In this document: positions 9,540 to 19,067 of the stretch, one piece after another
How positions within the stretch are numbered: position 1 is the stretch's first letter
Layout: each line of letters begins with the position of its first letter
Source of the DNA: Rodentibacter ratti
GTDB lineage: Bacteria > Pseudomonadota > Gammaproteobacteria > Enterobacterales > Pasteurellaceae
Direction of reading: 5' to 3'
Assembly (NCBI RefSeq): GCF_002000485.1
Contig: NZ_MLAJ01000010.1
Span: forward strand, 1 to 64,000
DNA: 64,000 bases
Notes under the pieces: generated by a model
Seen by the model: the letters and a program-made list of their open reading frames with translations, nothing else
Databases searched by the model: none
What the model was told of the DNA's origin: nothing
Translations under genes and position numbers: made by a program

Positions 9540-9596
9540 TCTTTATTTCTACTCAGTACCAACTTATTGGTGAAATTAGGGAGAAAACCAAAGCTA

Positions 9597-10712
9597 GTGG
9601 AAAATCCGGTTCAAAACAAGCCTATTATTGAGCTTCGTTCAGTCAAAAAATCTTACGGTTCTAATACCATTATTAACGACTTCAACTTAACCATTAACAA
9701 TGGTGAATTCGTGACTATTCTTGGCCCTTCAGGCTGTGGTAAAACCACAGTATTACGCTTGTTAGCAGGCTTAGAGGAATTAGACTCAGGTCATATTATT
9801 TTGGATGGTGAAGACATCACCGATGTGCCGGCTGAAAAGCGACACATCAACACCGTTTTCCAAAGTTATGCGCTATTCCCGCATATGACTATTTTTGAGA
9901 ACGTGGCTTTTGGTTTACGTATGCAAAAAGTACCCGAGTCTGAAATTAAACCTCGCGTACTAGAAGCCTTGCGTATGGTGCAATTGGAAGAAATGGCTGA
10001 TCGTAAGCCAACCCAATTGTCAGGCGGTCAACAACAACGTATTGCTATCGCCCGTGCGGTTGTCAACAAACCGAAAGTGTTATTGCTAGATGAATCCTTA
10101 TCCGCATTAGACTATAAATTACGTAAACAAATGCAATACGAACTGAAAGTATTGCAACGTCAATTAGGCATCACTTTTATTTTCGTTACTCACGATCAAG
10201 AAGAAGCAATCACAATGTCTGATCGCATCGTGTTGTTACGTAAAGGCAAAATCGCCCAAGACGGCTCACCACGTGAAATTTATGAAGAGCCGGCAAACTT
10301 ATTTGTGGCACGTTTCATTGGTGAAATCAATGTCTTTAACGCTACCGTGATTGAACGTAAATCTGAGAATGTAGTACTGGCAAACGTAGAAGGCCGTGTC
10401 TGTGATATTTATACCGATATGCCTGTCGAAAAAGATCAAAAACTTCAAGTTCTTCTTCGTCCTGAAGATATTGTGATTGAAGAACTCGATGAAAACGAAC
10501 AATCCAATGCAATTATCGGACATATTATTGACCGTACTTACAAAGGTATGACATTAGAATCTACCGTAGAATTTGACCATAATGGTATGCGTGTGCTGGT
10601 GAGCGAATTCTTTAACGAAGACGATCCGCACATGGACCACAGTGTAGGACAACGTGTAGGCATTACATGGCACGAAGGTTGGGAGGTTGTACTCAACGAT
10701 GAAGATAATTAA
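9597..10712 (+). CDS. potA: Spermidine/putrescine ABC importer, ATP-binding subunit PotA
   Basis: PotA drives the PotBC channel to import polyamines delivered by PotD. Walker A (GPSGCGKT), the LSGGQQ signature, Walker B (VLLLDES) and the switch histidine (VTHDQ) are all present, followed by a C-terminal TOBE-type regulatory domain. I start at the GTG at 9597, giving 371 residues, about the length known for H. influenzae PotA; the frame stays open for 30 more codons, including an in-frame ATG at 9516. GGGAG at 9579-9583 is the only plausible ribosome site and its spacing to the GTG is long, so the start is less certain than the gene. The gene overlaps potB by 14 bases. Confidence 0.93.
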   Translation: MENPVQNKPIIELRSVKKSYGSNTIINDFNLTINNGEFVTILGPSGCGKTTVLRLLAGLEELDSGHIILDGEDITDVPAEKRHINTVFQSYALFPHMTIFENVAFGLRMQKVPESEIKPRVLEALRMVQLEEMADRKPTQLSGGQQQRIAIARAVVNKPKVLLLDESLSALDYKLRKQMQYELKVLQRQLGITFIFVTHDQEEAITMSDRIVLLRKGKIAQDGSPREIYEEPANLFVARFIGEINVFNATVIERKSENVVLANVEGRVCDIYTDMPVEKDQKLQVLLRPEDIVIEELDENEQSNAIIGHIIDRTYKGMTLESTVEFDHNGMRVLVSEFFNEDDPHMDHSVGQRVGITWHEGWEVVLNDEDN

Positions 10713-11559
10713 TAACAAATTTCAGAAAATTACTGTTGCAATTATCTTCGCTTGGCTAATCTTCTTTGTGCTGATTCCAAACTTATTGGTGTTAGTCGTA
10801 AGTTTTTTAACCCGAGATGGTAGCAACTTCTATGCTCTACCGTTTAACTTTGACAACTACATCAACCTGTTTAATCCGCTTTATGCTCAGGTCGTGTGGA
10901 ATTCTTTGTATATGTCGGGGATTGCAACGATTATTTGCTTACTGATCGGCTATCCGTTCGCCTTTATGGTCAGTAAAATTCACCCAAAATATCGACCGAT
11001 CTTATTGTTCCTTGTGGTGTTGCCATTTTGGACAAATTCGCTGATTCGTATTTATGGAATGAAAATATTCCTTGGCGTAAAAGGCGTGTTAAATACGATG
11101 CTAATGGATATGGGGATTTTGAGTGAGCCGATCCGTATTTTAAATACAGAGATCGCAGTCGTTATCGGACTCGTGTATTTATTGCTACCGTTCATGATTT
11201 TGCCACTCTACTCCGCTATTGAAAAACTAGACGGACGTTTATTAGAAGCCGCAAGAGACTTAGGAGCAAATACTTTCCAACGTTTCTTCCGAGTAATCTT
11301 ACCATTAACAATGCCGGGAATTGTTGCTGGTTGCTTATTGGTACTATTACCTGCAATGGGAATGTTCTATGTTGCAGATTTATTGGGTGGTGCGAAAGTT
11401 CTGCTAGTGGGGAACGTAATTAAGAGCGAATTCTTAATTTCCCGAAACTGGCCGTTTGGTTCCGCAATCAGTATCGGTTTAACCATTTTGATGGCATTGC
11501 TTATTTTCGTTTACTACCGAGCAAATAAACTACTAAACAAAAAAGTGGAGTTGGAATAA
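10699..11559 (+). CDS. potB: Spermidine/putrescine ABC importer permease PotB
   Basis: An inner-membrane permease with about six hydrophobic segments and the EAA loop that docks on PotA (EAARDLGAN...LPLTMPG, around residues 185-210). The ATG at 10699 gives 286 residues, the usual length; a TTG four codons earlier is less likely. The start lies inside the end of potA and the stop TAA shares a base with the potC ATG (TAATG at 11557-11561), so potABC are translationally coupled and should be made in fixed ratio. Confidence 0.95.
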   Translation: MKIINNKFQKITVAIIFAWLIFFVLIPNLLVLVVSFLTRDGSNFYALPFNFDNYINLFNPLYAQVVWNSLYMSGIATIICLLIGYPFAFMVSKIHPKYRPILLFLVVLPFWTNSLIRIYGMKIFLGVKGVLNTMLMDMGILSEPIRILNTEIAVVIGLVYLLLPFMILPLYSAIEKLDGRLLEAARDLGANTFQRFFRVILPLTMPGIVAGCLLVLLPAMGMFYVADLLGGAKVLLVGNVIKSEFLISRNWPFGSAISIGLTILMALLIFVYYRANKLLNKKVELE

Positions 11560-12329
11560 TGAGTCGTTTACTACGTAATATCTTTATGTTTGTGGTATAC
11601 GCTTATTTGTATATCCCAATCATCATTTTAGTAACCAATTCTTTCAATGCCGACCGCTATGGTTTGACCTGGAAAGGATTTAGTTGGAACTGGTACGAAC
11701 GTTTATTTAATAACGATACCTTAATTCAAGCGGCAATCCATTCCGTAACCATCGCATTTTTTGCCGCTACTTTGGCAACCATCGTGGGTGGCTTAACCGC
11801 AATCGCATTGTATCGTTACCGTTTCCGCGGTAAACAAGCGGTAAGCGGTATGTTATTTATCGTGATGATGTCGCCGGATATCGTTATGGCGGTGTCTTTG
11901 TTAGCATTATTTATGGTTGTAGGGATTTCATTAGGTTTCTGGTCATTACTCTTGGCGCACGTTACCTTCTGTTTACCTTATGTGACTGTCACAATTTTCT
12001 CCCGCTTAAATGGATTTGATTCCAGAATGTTGGAGGCAGCAAAAGACTTAGGCGCAAGTGAAGTAACCATTCTTCGTAAAATCATTATTCCGCTTGCATT
12101 ACCTGCTATAGTTTCAGGTTGGTTATTAAGTTTTACAATTTCACTGGATGATGTTGTAGTTTCCTCATTTGTGAGTGGCGTAAGCTACGAGATTTTACCA
12201 TTGCGTATCTTCTCACTGGTAAAAACCGGTGTCACACCTGAAGTCAATGCACTGGCAACCATTATGATTGTGCTTTCATTGGCACTCGTGATTTTAAGCC
12301 AGCTCATTACGCGTAAAAATAATTACTAA
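11559..12329 (+). CDS. potC: Spermidine/putrescine ABC importer permease PotC
   Basis: The second permease of the polyamine importer, 256 residues, with six predicted membrane segments and an EAA loop (EAAKDLGAS...IPLALPAI, about residues 165-190). It forms the channel with PotB. The next gene, potD, is separated by 133 bases containing two consecutive intrinsic terminators, so the binding protein is not simply the last gene of one uninterrupted message. Confidence 0.95.
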   Translation: MSRLLRNIFMFVVYAYLYIPIIILVTNSFNADRYGLTWKGFSWNWYERLFNNDTLIQAAIHSVTIAFFAATLATIVGGLTAIALYRYRFRGKQAVSGMLFIVMMSPDIVMAVSLLALFMVVGISLGFWSLLLAHVTFCLPYVTVTIFSRLNGFDSRMLEAAKDLGASEVTILRKIIIPLALPAIVSGWLLSFTISLDDVVVSSFVSGVSYEILPLRIFSLVKTGVTPEVNALATIMIVLSLALVILSQLITRKNNY

Positions 12330-12373
12330 GACACGATAAAAGGTTTCACAAACCTTGTAATATCAAATAGAAT

Positions 12374-12404
12374 ACGCCTTGACGCACAATCAAGGCGTTT
12401 TTTT
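12374..12404 (+). terminator. First intrinsic terminator after potC
   Basis: ACGCCTTGA (12374-12382) pairs with TCAAGGCGT (12390-12398) over a 7-base loop and runs into seven T. Confidence 0.85.
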
Positions 12405-12406
12405 AT

Positions 12407-12434
12407 ACCTACAATTCCTGTAGGTGGTTTTTTT
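12407..12434 (+). terminator. Second, tandem intrinsic terminator before potD
   Basis: ACCTACA (12407-12413) pairs with TGTAGGT (12419-12425), loop of 5, followed by GG and seven T. It starts two bases after the first terminator's T-run and ends 28 bases before the potD start. Confidence 0.75.
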
Positions 12435-12462
12435 ACCCCTCTTTTACGGAGAACAAACAAAA

Positions 12463-13545
12463 ATGAAAAAATTTGCAGGTTTAATTACTGCCGGTTTAGT
12501 AGCTGCAACTCTAACAGCTTGTAATGACAAAGAAAACAAGACTGAAAATGCAAATGCACTGGCTACTGCTAATGATACTGTGTACCTATATACTTGGACT
12601 GAATATGTGCCGGATGGTCTTTTAGATGACTTCACTAAAGAAACCGGTATCAAAGTGATCGTTTCAAGTCTTGAATCAAATGAAACCATGTATGCAAAAC
12701 TCAAAACCCAAGGTGAAGCCGGTGGTTATGATGTGATTGCACCATCGAATTACTTCGTGTCTAAAATGGCACGTGAAGGCATGTTAAAAGAACTTGATCA
12801 CAGCAAATTGCCTGTAATTAAAGAATTAGACCCTGATTGGCTCGACAAACCTTATGACAAAGGAAATAAGTACTCTCTTCCTCAATTATTGGGTGCACCG
12901 GGTATTGCATTTAATACTAATACCTACAAAGGTTCAGATTTCACTTCTTGGGGCGATTTATGGAAACCTGAATTTGCCAACAAAGTACAGTTGCTAGATG
13001 ATGCACGTGAAGTGTTTAATATTGCCTTATTAAAAATTGGTCAGGATCCAAATACTCAAGATCCGGCAATCATCAAACAAGCTTATGAAGAATTATTGAA
13101 ATTACGTCCGAATGTACTTTCTTTCAACTCAGACAATCCTGCTAATTCTTTCATCTCAGGTGAAGTAGAGGTCGGTCAATTATGGAACGGTTCTGTGCGT
13201 ATTGCGAAAAAAGAACAAGCACCTTTAAACATGGTATTTCCAAAAGAAGGCCCTGTACTTTGGGTAGATACATTGGCTATTCCTGCTACCTCTAAAAATC
13301 CGGACGGCGCACACAAACTTATCAACTATATGTTAGGTGCAAAAGCAGCTGAGAAATTAACTTTAGCGATTGGCTATCCAACGTCTAACGTTGAAGCGAA
13401 AAAAGTCTTACCAAAAGAAATCACTGAAGATCCGGCAATCTATCCAACAGCTGAAATATTAAAAAACAGCCACTGGCAAGATGACGTAGGTGATGCAATT
13501 CAATACTATGAACAATATTACCAAGAATTAAAAGCAGCGAAATAA
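12463..13545 (+). CDS. potD: Spermidine/putrescine-binding lipoprotein PotD
   Basis: The substrate-binding protein of the polyamine importer. The ATG at 12463 is preceded by GGAG and yields 360 residues with a signal peptide and lipobox LTAC (C20), so it is a lipoprotein here, whereas E. coli PotD is soluble. The mature part is a class D solute-binding fold; the start YLYTWTEYVPDGLL is the typical PotD/PotF first strand. The gene ends in a strong inverted uptake-sequence terminator. The tandem terminators upstream imply either read-through control or a separate promoter for potD. Whether it prefers spermidine or putrescine cannot be told from sequence. Confidence 0.93.
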   Translation: MKKFAGLITAGLVAATLTACNDKENKTENANALATANDTVYLYTWTEYVPDGLLDDFTKETGIKVIVSSLESNETMYAKLKTQGEAGGYDVIAPSNYFVSKMAREGMLKELDHSKLPVIKELDPDWLDKPYDKGNKYSLPQLLGAPGIAFNTNTYKGSDFTSWGDLWKPEFANKVQLLDDAREVFNIALLKIGQDPNTQDPAIIKQAYEELLKLRPNVLSFNSDNPANSFISGEVEVGQLWNGSVRIAKKEQAPLNMVFPKEGPVLWVDTLAIPATSKNPDGAHKLINYMLGAKAAEKLTLAIGYPTSNVEAKKVLPKEITEDPAIYPTAEILKNSHWQDDVGDAIQYYEQYYQELKAAK

Positions 13546-13568
13546 TCTCGCTTAATTCAAATACGTTT

Positions 13569-13610
13569 AAAGTGCGGTCAAAATTTCTTACGTTTTTGAC
13601 CGCACTTTTT
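13569..13610 (+). terminator. Inverted uptake-sequence terminator of potD
   Basis: AAAGTGCGGTCAAAA (13569-13583) pairs with TTTTTGACCGCACTTT and continues into T residues to 13610. Both arms are extended Hin-type uptake sequences. Confidence 0.8.
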
Positions 13611-13687
13611 ACACCCAATCGTTATAAAATAAAACAAATAACGTTTAAATATAAAAACATTTAAAAATCCTCTTATATTCCAATTCC

Positions 13688-13701
13688 TTGACTTAGATCA
13701 T
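13688..13701 (+). promoter_or_regulatory. FNR-like site of the torYZ (mtsYZ) operon
   Basis: TTGAC-TTAG-ATCAT differs from the FNR consensus TTGAT-N4-ATCAA by one base per half. Its centre at 13694.5 lies 41.5 bases before a start predicted from the -10 TAGAAT (13724-13729), the class II activator position. Anaerobic activation is therefore likely. Confidence 0.6.
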
Positions 13702-13786
13702 CACTCACCTACTTATATTTCTTTAGAATAAAAATAACTATTAAAGGTTATCTTTTTGCTGTTTTTTATCAATTTGGAGTACATTT

Positions 13787-14884
13787 ATGTCAAAAACCAC
13801 CAAAATTATGGCCGCACTTTGCCTTATGGGTGTAGGTGCGCTAGCGTTGTGGGGAACGCAAACTATTATGCATAAAACCAGCTCAACAGAATTCTGTGTG
13901 AGCTGCCATTCAATGAGTCACCCCCAACAAGAGTGGGAAGGTTCAAGCCATTTTGCGAATGCAAAAGGTATTCGTGCAGAATGTTCCGATTGCCATGTTC
14001 CACAAGAAGGCTGGCACTATGTGAAAGCAAAATTTATCGCACTGAAAGATGTGTGGTATGAAATGCAAGGTAAACTGGATTCAAAACAGAAATATGAGGC
14101 TCATCGTGCAGAAATGGTGCAGCGCGTATGGGATGAGATGAAAACAACGGATTCTCAAACTTGCCGTAGTTGTCATAGTTTTGATGCGATGGAATTTTCT
14201 GCTCAAACAAAATTAGCAAAAGAAACCCATATAAGTGCCAAAATCAATGGGCAGACCTGTATTGATTGTCACAAAGGCATCGTACATTTTTTGCCTGAAA
14301 CTTATGGTAATGAAGGTGGACAATCTACAACCCATTTAGGCGGAAACATCACTCAAAACTCACCTATTTATGTAACAACGATGAGTTCCGCACAAGGTGA
14401 ACAAGGTGGCGATATTCGCCTAATGCCTTATGCAGAAATAACCGATTGGCAAACCAAAGGCGAAGAAGTAGTTGGTATGTTGCACGGTTGGCAACAAGTT
14501 GGTGCAGACTCTGTGGTGTATCAAGAACTTGGCAAGCGAATTAGCGTGGCATTAGTAGATGAAGATGCTCGCAAGAGTATGAAAGTGTTGCAAACTAAAC
14601 ATGATGCAGTCACCGATTCTGAGTGGAAAGAAGTGAGCTTTATTGTTTCTGTTCCCAAAGAAAAAATGTCATCAGATTTAGCTGCACTTAATCAATATGG
14701 TAGCCTGTTAAATCAAACGCATTGTAGTAGTTGTCATGCGGCGATTAGTGCCGATCACTATACGGCAAACCAATGGATTGGAGTAGTGAACTCAATGAAA
14801 GATCGGACTTCGATGAATAAAGATGAAGTGCGTGCTTTAACCATTTATTTACAACGTAGCGCCAAAGATATGGCTGCGAAATAA
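13787..14884 (+). CDS. torY: Pentahaem c-type cytochrome TorY/MtsY (NapC/NirT family)
   Basis: A membrane-anchored quinol-oxidising cytochrome that passes electrons to the periplasmic molybdoenzyme encoded next. One N-terminal anchor helix (residues 6-25) is followed by four CxxCH haem sites in the NapC-like part (CVSCH 37-41, CSDCH 66-70, CRSCH, CIDCH) and a fifth, CSSCH, in the C-terminal extension typical of TorC/TorY. The length, 365, matches E. coli TorY (366). It is 29 bases upstream of the reductase gene. In H. influenzae the orthologous pair has been described as the methionine sulfoxide reductase MtsYZ, so the name torY reflects homology rather than substrate. Confidence 0.92.
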   Translation: MSKTTKIMAALCLMGVGALALWGTQTIMHKTSSTEFCVSCHSMSHPQQEWEGSSHFANAKGIRAECSDCHVPQEGWHYVKAKFIALKDVWYEMQGKLDSKQKYEAHRAEMVQRVWDEMKTTDSQTCRSCHSFDAMEFSAQTKLAKETHISAKINGQTCIDCHKGIVHFLPETYGNEGGQSTTHLGGNITQNSPIYVTTMSSAQGEQGGDIRLMPYAEITDWQTKGEEVVGMLHGWQQVGADSVVYQELGKRISVALVDEDARKSMKVLQTKHDAVTDSEWKEVSFIVSVPKEKMSSDLAALNQYGSLLNQTHCSSCHAAISADHYTANQWIGVVNSMKDRTSMNKDEVRALTIYLQRSAKDMAAK

Positions 14885-14913
14885 TTCACTTCTAGTAGCT
14901 AAATGAGGTTGAA

Positions 14914-17394
14914 ATGAAAAAGAATAATATCAATCAACAACGCCGTAATTTCTTAAAAAATACATCTCTTGGCGTAGCAGGCGCATCACTTTCAGGTGGT
15001 ATGGTGGTTTCAGCACTGTCTAAAAGTGCGATTGCGCGAGAATCTGAATTAAAAACAGTAGTTACTGCTGCACATTGGGGACCGATTGGCGTGGTGGTGC
15101 AAGATGGTAAAGCGGTAAAATCTGGTGCGGCAATTGAACCTGCAATTCCAAATGAATTACAAAGCGTGGTTGCTGATCAGCTTTATAGCGAAACCCGTGT
15201 AAAATACCCTATGGTACGCAAAGGCTATTTAGCAAACCCAGGTAACAGTGATACTACAATGCGTGGACGTGATGAATGGGTTCGCGTTTCTTGGGAACAA
15301 GCACTTGATCTTGTGCATAATCAACTCCAAAAAGTTCGTGATCAATATGGGGTTAGTGGAATTTATGCAGGGTCTTACGGCTGGTTTAGTAGTGGATCAC
15401 TTCACGCTTCACGTACACTTTTACAACGTTATATGAATATTACTGGTGGTTTTGTTGGCTATAAAGGGGATTATTCCACAGGTGCTGCACAAGTGATTAT
15501 GCCACATGTTCTTGGCACTATTGAAGTTTATGAACAACAAACCAGTTGGGAAGTATTACTTGAAAGCAGTGATATTATTGTACTTTGGGGGGCAAATCCC
15601 CTCACAACCTTACGTATTGCTTGGATGTCTTCAGATCAAAAAGGTATTGAATACTTCAAAAAATTCCAAGCCACAGGTAAACGTATTATCTGTATTGATC
15701 CAATCAAAAGTGAAACCTGCCAAATGCTTGGTGCAGAATGGATTCCTGTCAATACGGCAACAGATGTGCCATTGATGCTAGGGATTGCGCACACATTGGT
15801 TAGCGAAGACAAACACGATAGAGCCTTCTTAAAAAAATACACTACAGGTTACAGTAAATTTGAAGATTATCTGCTCGGTAAAACCGATGGACAGCCTAAA
15901 ACGGCAGAATGGGCGAGTAAAATCTGTGGAGTGCCGATAGAAACTATAAAACAATTAGCCAACGATTTTTCCAGCAATCGTACTATGTTAATGGGAGGGT
16001 GGGGAATACAGCGCCAGCGCCATGGTGAGCAATCCCATTGGATGTTAGTTACCCTTGCATCAATGTTGGGGCAAATTGGTTTACCGGGTGGTGGCTTTGG
16101 ATTTAGCTATCACTATGCAAATGGTGGTGTCCCAACAGCTACGGGAGGAACTATTGGTTCGATCAGTGCAACTCCTGCAGGTGGAACAGGTGAGAAAAGC
16201 TGGTTAGATGATTCGGCAAAATTTTCTTTCCCTGTGGCGCGTATTGCAGATGCCCTACTCAATCCAGGTAAAACCATTGATTATAATGGTACAAAAATTA
16301 CCTATCCAGAAATTAAAGTTGTCTATTGGGCGGGCGGTAACCCATTTACCCAACACCAAAATACGAATTTATTAGTCAAAGCCTTTCAAAAACCAGAAAC
16401 TGTTATCGTCAATGAAGTTAACTGGACACCAACGGCTCGTATGGCAGATATTGTTTTGCCTGCTACCACCAGTTACGAACGTAATGATTTAACCATGGGT
16501 GGCGACTATTCTATGTTTGCTATTTATCCAATGAAACAAGTTGTTCCGCCACAATTTGAAGCGAAAAATGATTTTGATATTTTTGCCGAACTTGCCAAAC
16601 GAGCTGGTAAAGAAGAGGAATTTACAGAAGGCAAAACAGAAATAGAATGGTTGGAAGGTTTTTATAAAACTGCCTTTACCGCAGCGCGTAGCAACCGTGT
16701 TGCCATGCCTCGTTTTGAGCGATTTTGGGAAGAAAATAAACCCCTAATGTTTGAAGCTAATGACGATGCGAAAAAATGGGTGCGCTATGCAGAATTTCGT
16801 GAAGATCCATTGCTCAATCCGCTTGGCACACCATCAGGCAAAATTGAAATTTATTCTGATGTTGTGGCGAAGATGAATTATGACGATTGTAAAGGTCATC
16901 CGACTTGGATGGAACCAGAAGAATTTGCGGGTAATACGACAGATGAGTATCCACTCGCCTTAGTCACTCCGCATGCCTATTATCGTTTACATAGCCAATT
17001 AGCCCATACTTCATTGCGCCAAAAATATGTGGTTAATGATCGTGAACCTGTTTTGATTCACCCTGAAGATGCCAAAGCACGCGGTATTGTAGATGGGGAT
17101 ATTGTCCGTATCCATAATGTGCGAGGTCAGGTATTGGCGGGAGCTGTTGTAACCGAAGGTATTATTAAAGGGACATTAGGGTTACATGAAGGGGCATGGT
17201 ATGATCCGCTTGATCTGGGTGAAAGTGAGAAGCCTCTGTGCAAAAATGGTAGCCCGAATGTGCTTACCCGTGATGAAGGCACATCTAAATTAGCGCAAGG
17301 TAACTCGCCGAATACTTGTATTGTTCAAGTAGAAAAATATACGGGCGTTGTGCCAGAAGTTACGGTGTTTAAACAGCCTAAGCACTCAACATAA
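14914..17394 (+). CDS. torZ: Periplasmic molybdopterin S-/N-oxide reductase TorZ/MtsZ (BisC family)
   Basis: A bis-MGD molybdoenzyme of the DMSO reductase family, 826 residues, reducing methionine sulfoxide, biotin sulfoxide or amine N-oxides with electrons from the cytochrome upstream. The twin-arginine signal QRRNFLKN (residues 9-16) and following hydrophobic segment direct Tat export. The molybdenum ligand is S188 in GDYSTGAAQ, the serine of the TMAO/DMSO reductase subgroup. No [4Fe-4S] cysteine cluster motif is present at the N-terminus, also as in that subgroup. A dedicated TorD-type chaperone is not encoded in the window. Which oxide is the physiological substrate is inference; H. influenzae MtsZ is known to act on methionine sulfoxide. 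Confidence 0.92.
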   Translation: MKKNNINQQRRNFLKNTSLGVAGASLSGGMVVSALSKSAIARESELKTVVTAAHWGPIGVVVQDGKAVKSGAAIEPAIPNELQSVVADQLYSETRVKYPMVRKGYLANPGNSDTTMRGRDEWVRVSWEQALDLVHNQLQKVRDQYGVSGIYAGSYGWFSSGSLHASRTLLQRYMNITGGFVGYKGDYSTGAAQVIMPHVLGTIEVYEQQTSWEVLLESSDIIVLWGANPLTTLRIAWMSSDQKGIEYFKKFQATGKRIICIDPIKSETCQMLGAEWIPVNTATDVPLMLGIAHTLVSEDKHDRAFLKKYTTGYSKFEDYLLGKTDGQPKTAEWASKICGVPIETIKQLANDFSSNRTMLMGGWGIQRQRHGEQSHWMLVTLASMLGQIGLPGGGFGFSYHYANGGVPTATGGTIGSISATPAGGTGEKSWLDDSAKFSFPVARIADALLNPGKTIDYNGTKITYPEIKVVYWAGGNPFTQHQNTNLLVKAFQKPETVIVNEVNWTPTARMADIVLPATTSYERNDLTMGGDYSMFAIYPMKQVVPPQFEAKNDFDIFAELAKRAGKEEEFTEGKTEIEWLEGFYKTAFTAARSNRVAMPRFERFWEENKPLMFEANDDAKKWVRYAEFREDPLLNPLGTPSGKIEIYSDVVAKMNYDDCKGHPTWMEPEEFAGNTTDEYPLALVTPHAYYRLHSQLAHTSLRQKYVVNDREPVLIHPEDAKARGIVDGDIVRIHNVRGQVLAGAVVTEGIIKGTLGLHEGAWYDPLDLGESEKPLCKNGSPNVLTRDEGTSKLAQGNSPNTCIVQVEKYTGVVPEVTVFKQPKHST

Positions 17395-17434
17395 AACAAC
17401 AGAAGAATCAAGCGCACCTTTGAGTGCGTAAATC

Positions 17435-17466
17435 AAAGTGCGGTCAATTTTGACCGCACTTTTTCT
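17435..17466 (+). terminator. Inverted uptake-sequence terminator after torZ
   Basis: AAAGTGCGGTCAA (17435-17447) and TTGACCGCACTTT (17450-17462) form a long stem followed by T residues. A second small stem, CGCAC/GTGCG, lies just before it at about 17413-17428. Confidence 0.75.
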
Positions 17467-17497
17467 TGGAAAGGGAGATTAGGCATTGACCTAGAAA

Positions 17498-18316
17498 TTA
17501 GAGTGATAAGGCATCTTTTAATACTTGTGCAATACCGATCTCATTATTCGATGTAGTGACTTGTTTAGCCTGAGATTTCACTTCCTCTTCCGCATTGCCC
17601 ATTGCGACACCTAAACCAACGACACTTAACATACTGATGTCATTATGATTATCTCCGAATGCTATCACTTCTTGCGGATCAATCCCCCACTCTTTTAATA
17701 ACGCAAGAAGTCTTCCGCCTTTCGTATTACCGGCATTAGCAATATCCACACGATCCACCCACGACCATTCACAACTAAACTGTGAAATCGGCAGCTCATT
17801 CACTACATTATTCATAATCGCTTTATTTTCTGCGCTAATGACGCATTTCCAAATTGGATTATGATGATCGATCACCTCTTGAATACTCTCCACTTTACGT
17901 ACATCAGGGCGTACATTCTCAGGGCAAGTTTCCACCCATTTAAGAAATTTTTCCATATGGGGGTTAAGTTGTGCATAATTCATTGAATCCCGAGAATACA
18001 TCAACAGATGGCAATGATGTTTTTCCGCCACATCATAGATTAATTGCGCCTGTTGTTTGGAAAGCGGATTGGCAAAGGGTGTAGAATCCGTCGCCACATC
18101 ATAAACATAGGTTCCGTTGCAGCAAATAATCGGCGTATCTAAACCTAATTCATGATAATAAGGTTTTACGGCGGTATGATGTCTGCCCGTCACCAATAAT
18201 ACTTTAATCCCTTTATTTATGGCGGATTGAATTGCCAATTTATTTTCCGGCAGAATATTTCCATCAGAATTTAATAATGTGCCGTCAAGATCAAAAGCAA
18301 CAACTTTATAATTCAT
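17498..18316 (-). CDS. Cof-type HAD-superfamily phosphatase (YidA-like)
   Basis: A 272-residue haloacid-dehalogenase phosphatase with a C2 cap. Motif I is FDLDGTLL (nucleophile D9, acid D11), motif II LLVTGR and motif IV GDNHNDISML. Such enzymes hydrolyse sugar phosphates with broad specificity. It is the last minus-strand gene of the ascorbate island, but a terminator at 18335-18366 separates it from ulaF, so co-regulation with the island is uncertain. E. coli ula operons have no such gene. A role in clearing pentose phosphates is only a guess from position. Confidence 0.85.
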   Translation of the reverse strand: MNYKVVAFDLDGTLLNSDGNILPENKLAIQSAINKGIKVLLVTGRHHTAVKPYYHELGLDTPIICCNGTYVYDVATDSTPFANPLSKQQAQLIYDVAEKHHCHLLMYSRDSMNYAQLNPHMEKFLKWVETCPENVRPDVRKVESIQEVIDHHNPIWKCVISAENKAIMNNVVNELPISQFSCEWSWVDRVDIANAGNTKGGRLLALLKEWGIDPQEVIAFGDNHNDISMLSVVGLGVAMGNAEEEVKSQAKQVTTSNNEIGIAQVLKDALSL

Positions 18317-18334
18317 TTTTATCCCTCTTAGATT

Positions 18335-18366
18335 AAAAAAGGGCGGTTAAAAACCGCCTTATTTTC
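18335..18366 (-). terminator. Intrinsic terminator between ulaF and the Cof phosphatase
   Basis: On the minus strand GGCGGTT and AACCGCC form the stem and the 3' side runs into CTTTTTT. Confidence 0.75.
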
Positions 18367-18374
18367 AATAAATA

Positions 18375-19067
18375 TTATTGCCCGTAATACGCATTTTTTC
18401 CGTGTTTACGAAGATAGTGCTTATCAAGCAGCTCTTGTTGCATTGATCCAATATTTGGACGAATTTGATGGCTAACAAAATTCATATACGCCACTTCTTC
18501 CAATACAACAGAATTATGCACCGCATCAAAGCCGTCTTTTCCCCAAGTGAAAGGGCCATGAGAGTGAACTAATACACCCGGTACGGATTTTGGTTCAACA
18601 TTGCGTTTGTGAAAGGTTTCAACAATTACTTTTCCGGTTTCTAATTCATATTCACCGGCAATTTCTTCCGGTGTCATACGACGGGTACAAGGCACAGAAC
18701 CGTAGAAATAATCGCCTTGTGTTGTACCCAAAGCGAGAATATCTTCACCGGCTTGCGCCCAAGCGGTAGCATGGCGAGAGTGAGTGTGTACCACACCACC
18801 AATATCCTTAAATTGGCGATAAAGCTCTAAATGGGTCGCTGTGTCTGAAGAAGGCTTTTTATCACCCCAAACTTTATTACCATTGAGATCAACAATCACA
18901 ATGTCATCTACCGTCATCAAATCATACTCTACCCCAGAAGGTTTAATAGCAACCAAACCGCTTTCACGATCAATTTCGCTCACATTGCCCCAAGTAAAGG
19001 TAACTAATTTATACTTTGGTAGCTCAAGATTTGCTTTTAATACTCTTTCTCTTAATTCTTTTAACAT
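18375..19067 (-). CDS. ulaF: L-ribulose-5-phosphate 4-epimerase UlaF
   Basis: This enzyme makes D-xylulose 5-phosphate, the last step of L-ascorbate breakdown before the pentose phosphate pathway. It is a class II aldolase/AraD fold; the zinc histidines are in the [12 protein letters not shown] segment and near HSHGPFTWG. Starting at the ATG at 19067, with GGAG before it, gives 231 residues, exactly the AraD/UlaF length. Twelve further in-frame codons upstream fall inside ulaE and are rejected. The gene overlaps the end of ulaE by 7 bases, so the two epimerases are coupled. Confidence 0.93.
   Translation of the reverse strand: MLKELRERVLKANLELPKYKLVTFTWGNVSEIDRESGLVAIKPSGVEYDLMTVDDIVIVDLNGNKVWGDKKPSSDTATHLELYRQFKDIGGVVHTHSRHATAWAQAGEDILALGTTQGDYFYGSVPCTRRMTPEEIAGEYELETGKVIVETFHKRNVEPKSVPGVLVHSHGPFTWGKDGFDAVHNSVVLEEVAYMNFVSHQIRPNIGSMQQELLDKHYLRKHGKNAYYGQ

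Larger units (their letters stand above)
9094..9596. other. 500-base gap between letB and potA
   Basis: From left to right this gap holds the letB terminator, a minus-strand small RNA candidate (9172-9263) with its promoter to 9298, an AT-rich stretch with no recognisable element (9300-9400), one uptake core (9404-9412), a -10-like tract TATATTAT (9493-9500) and a perfect 16-base palindrome (9524-9539) in the potA leader. Confidence 0.7.
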
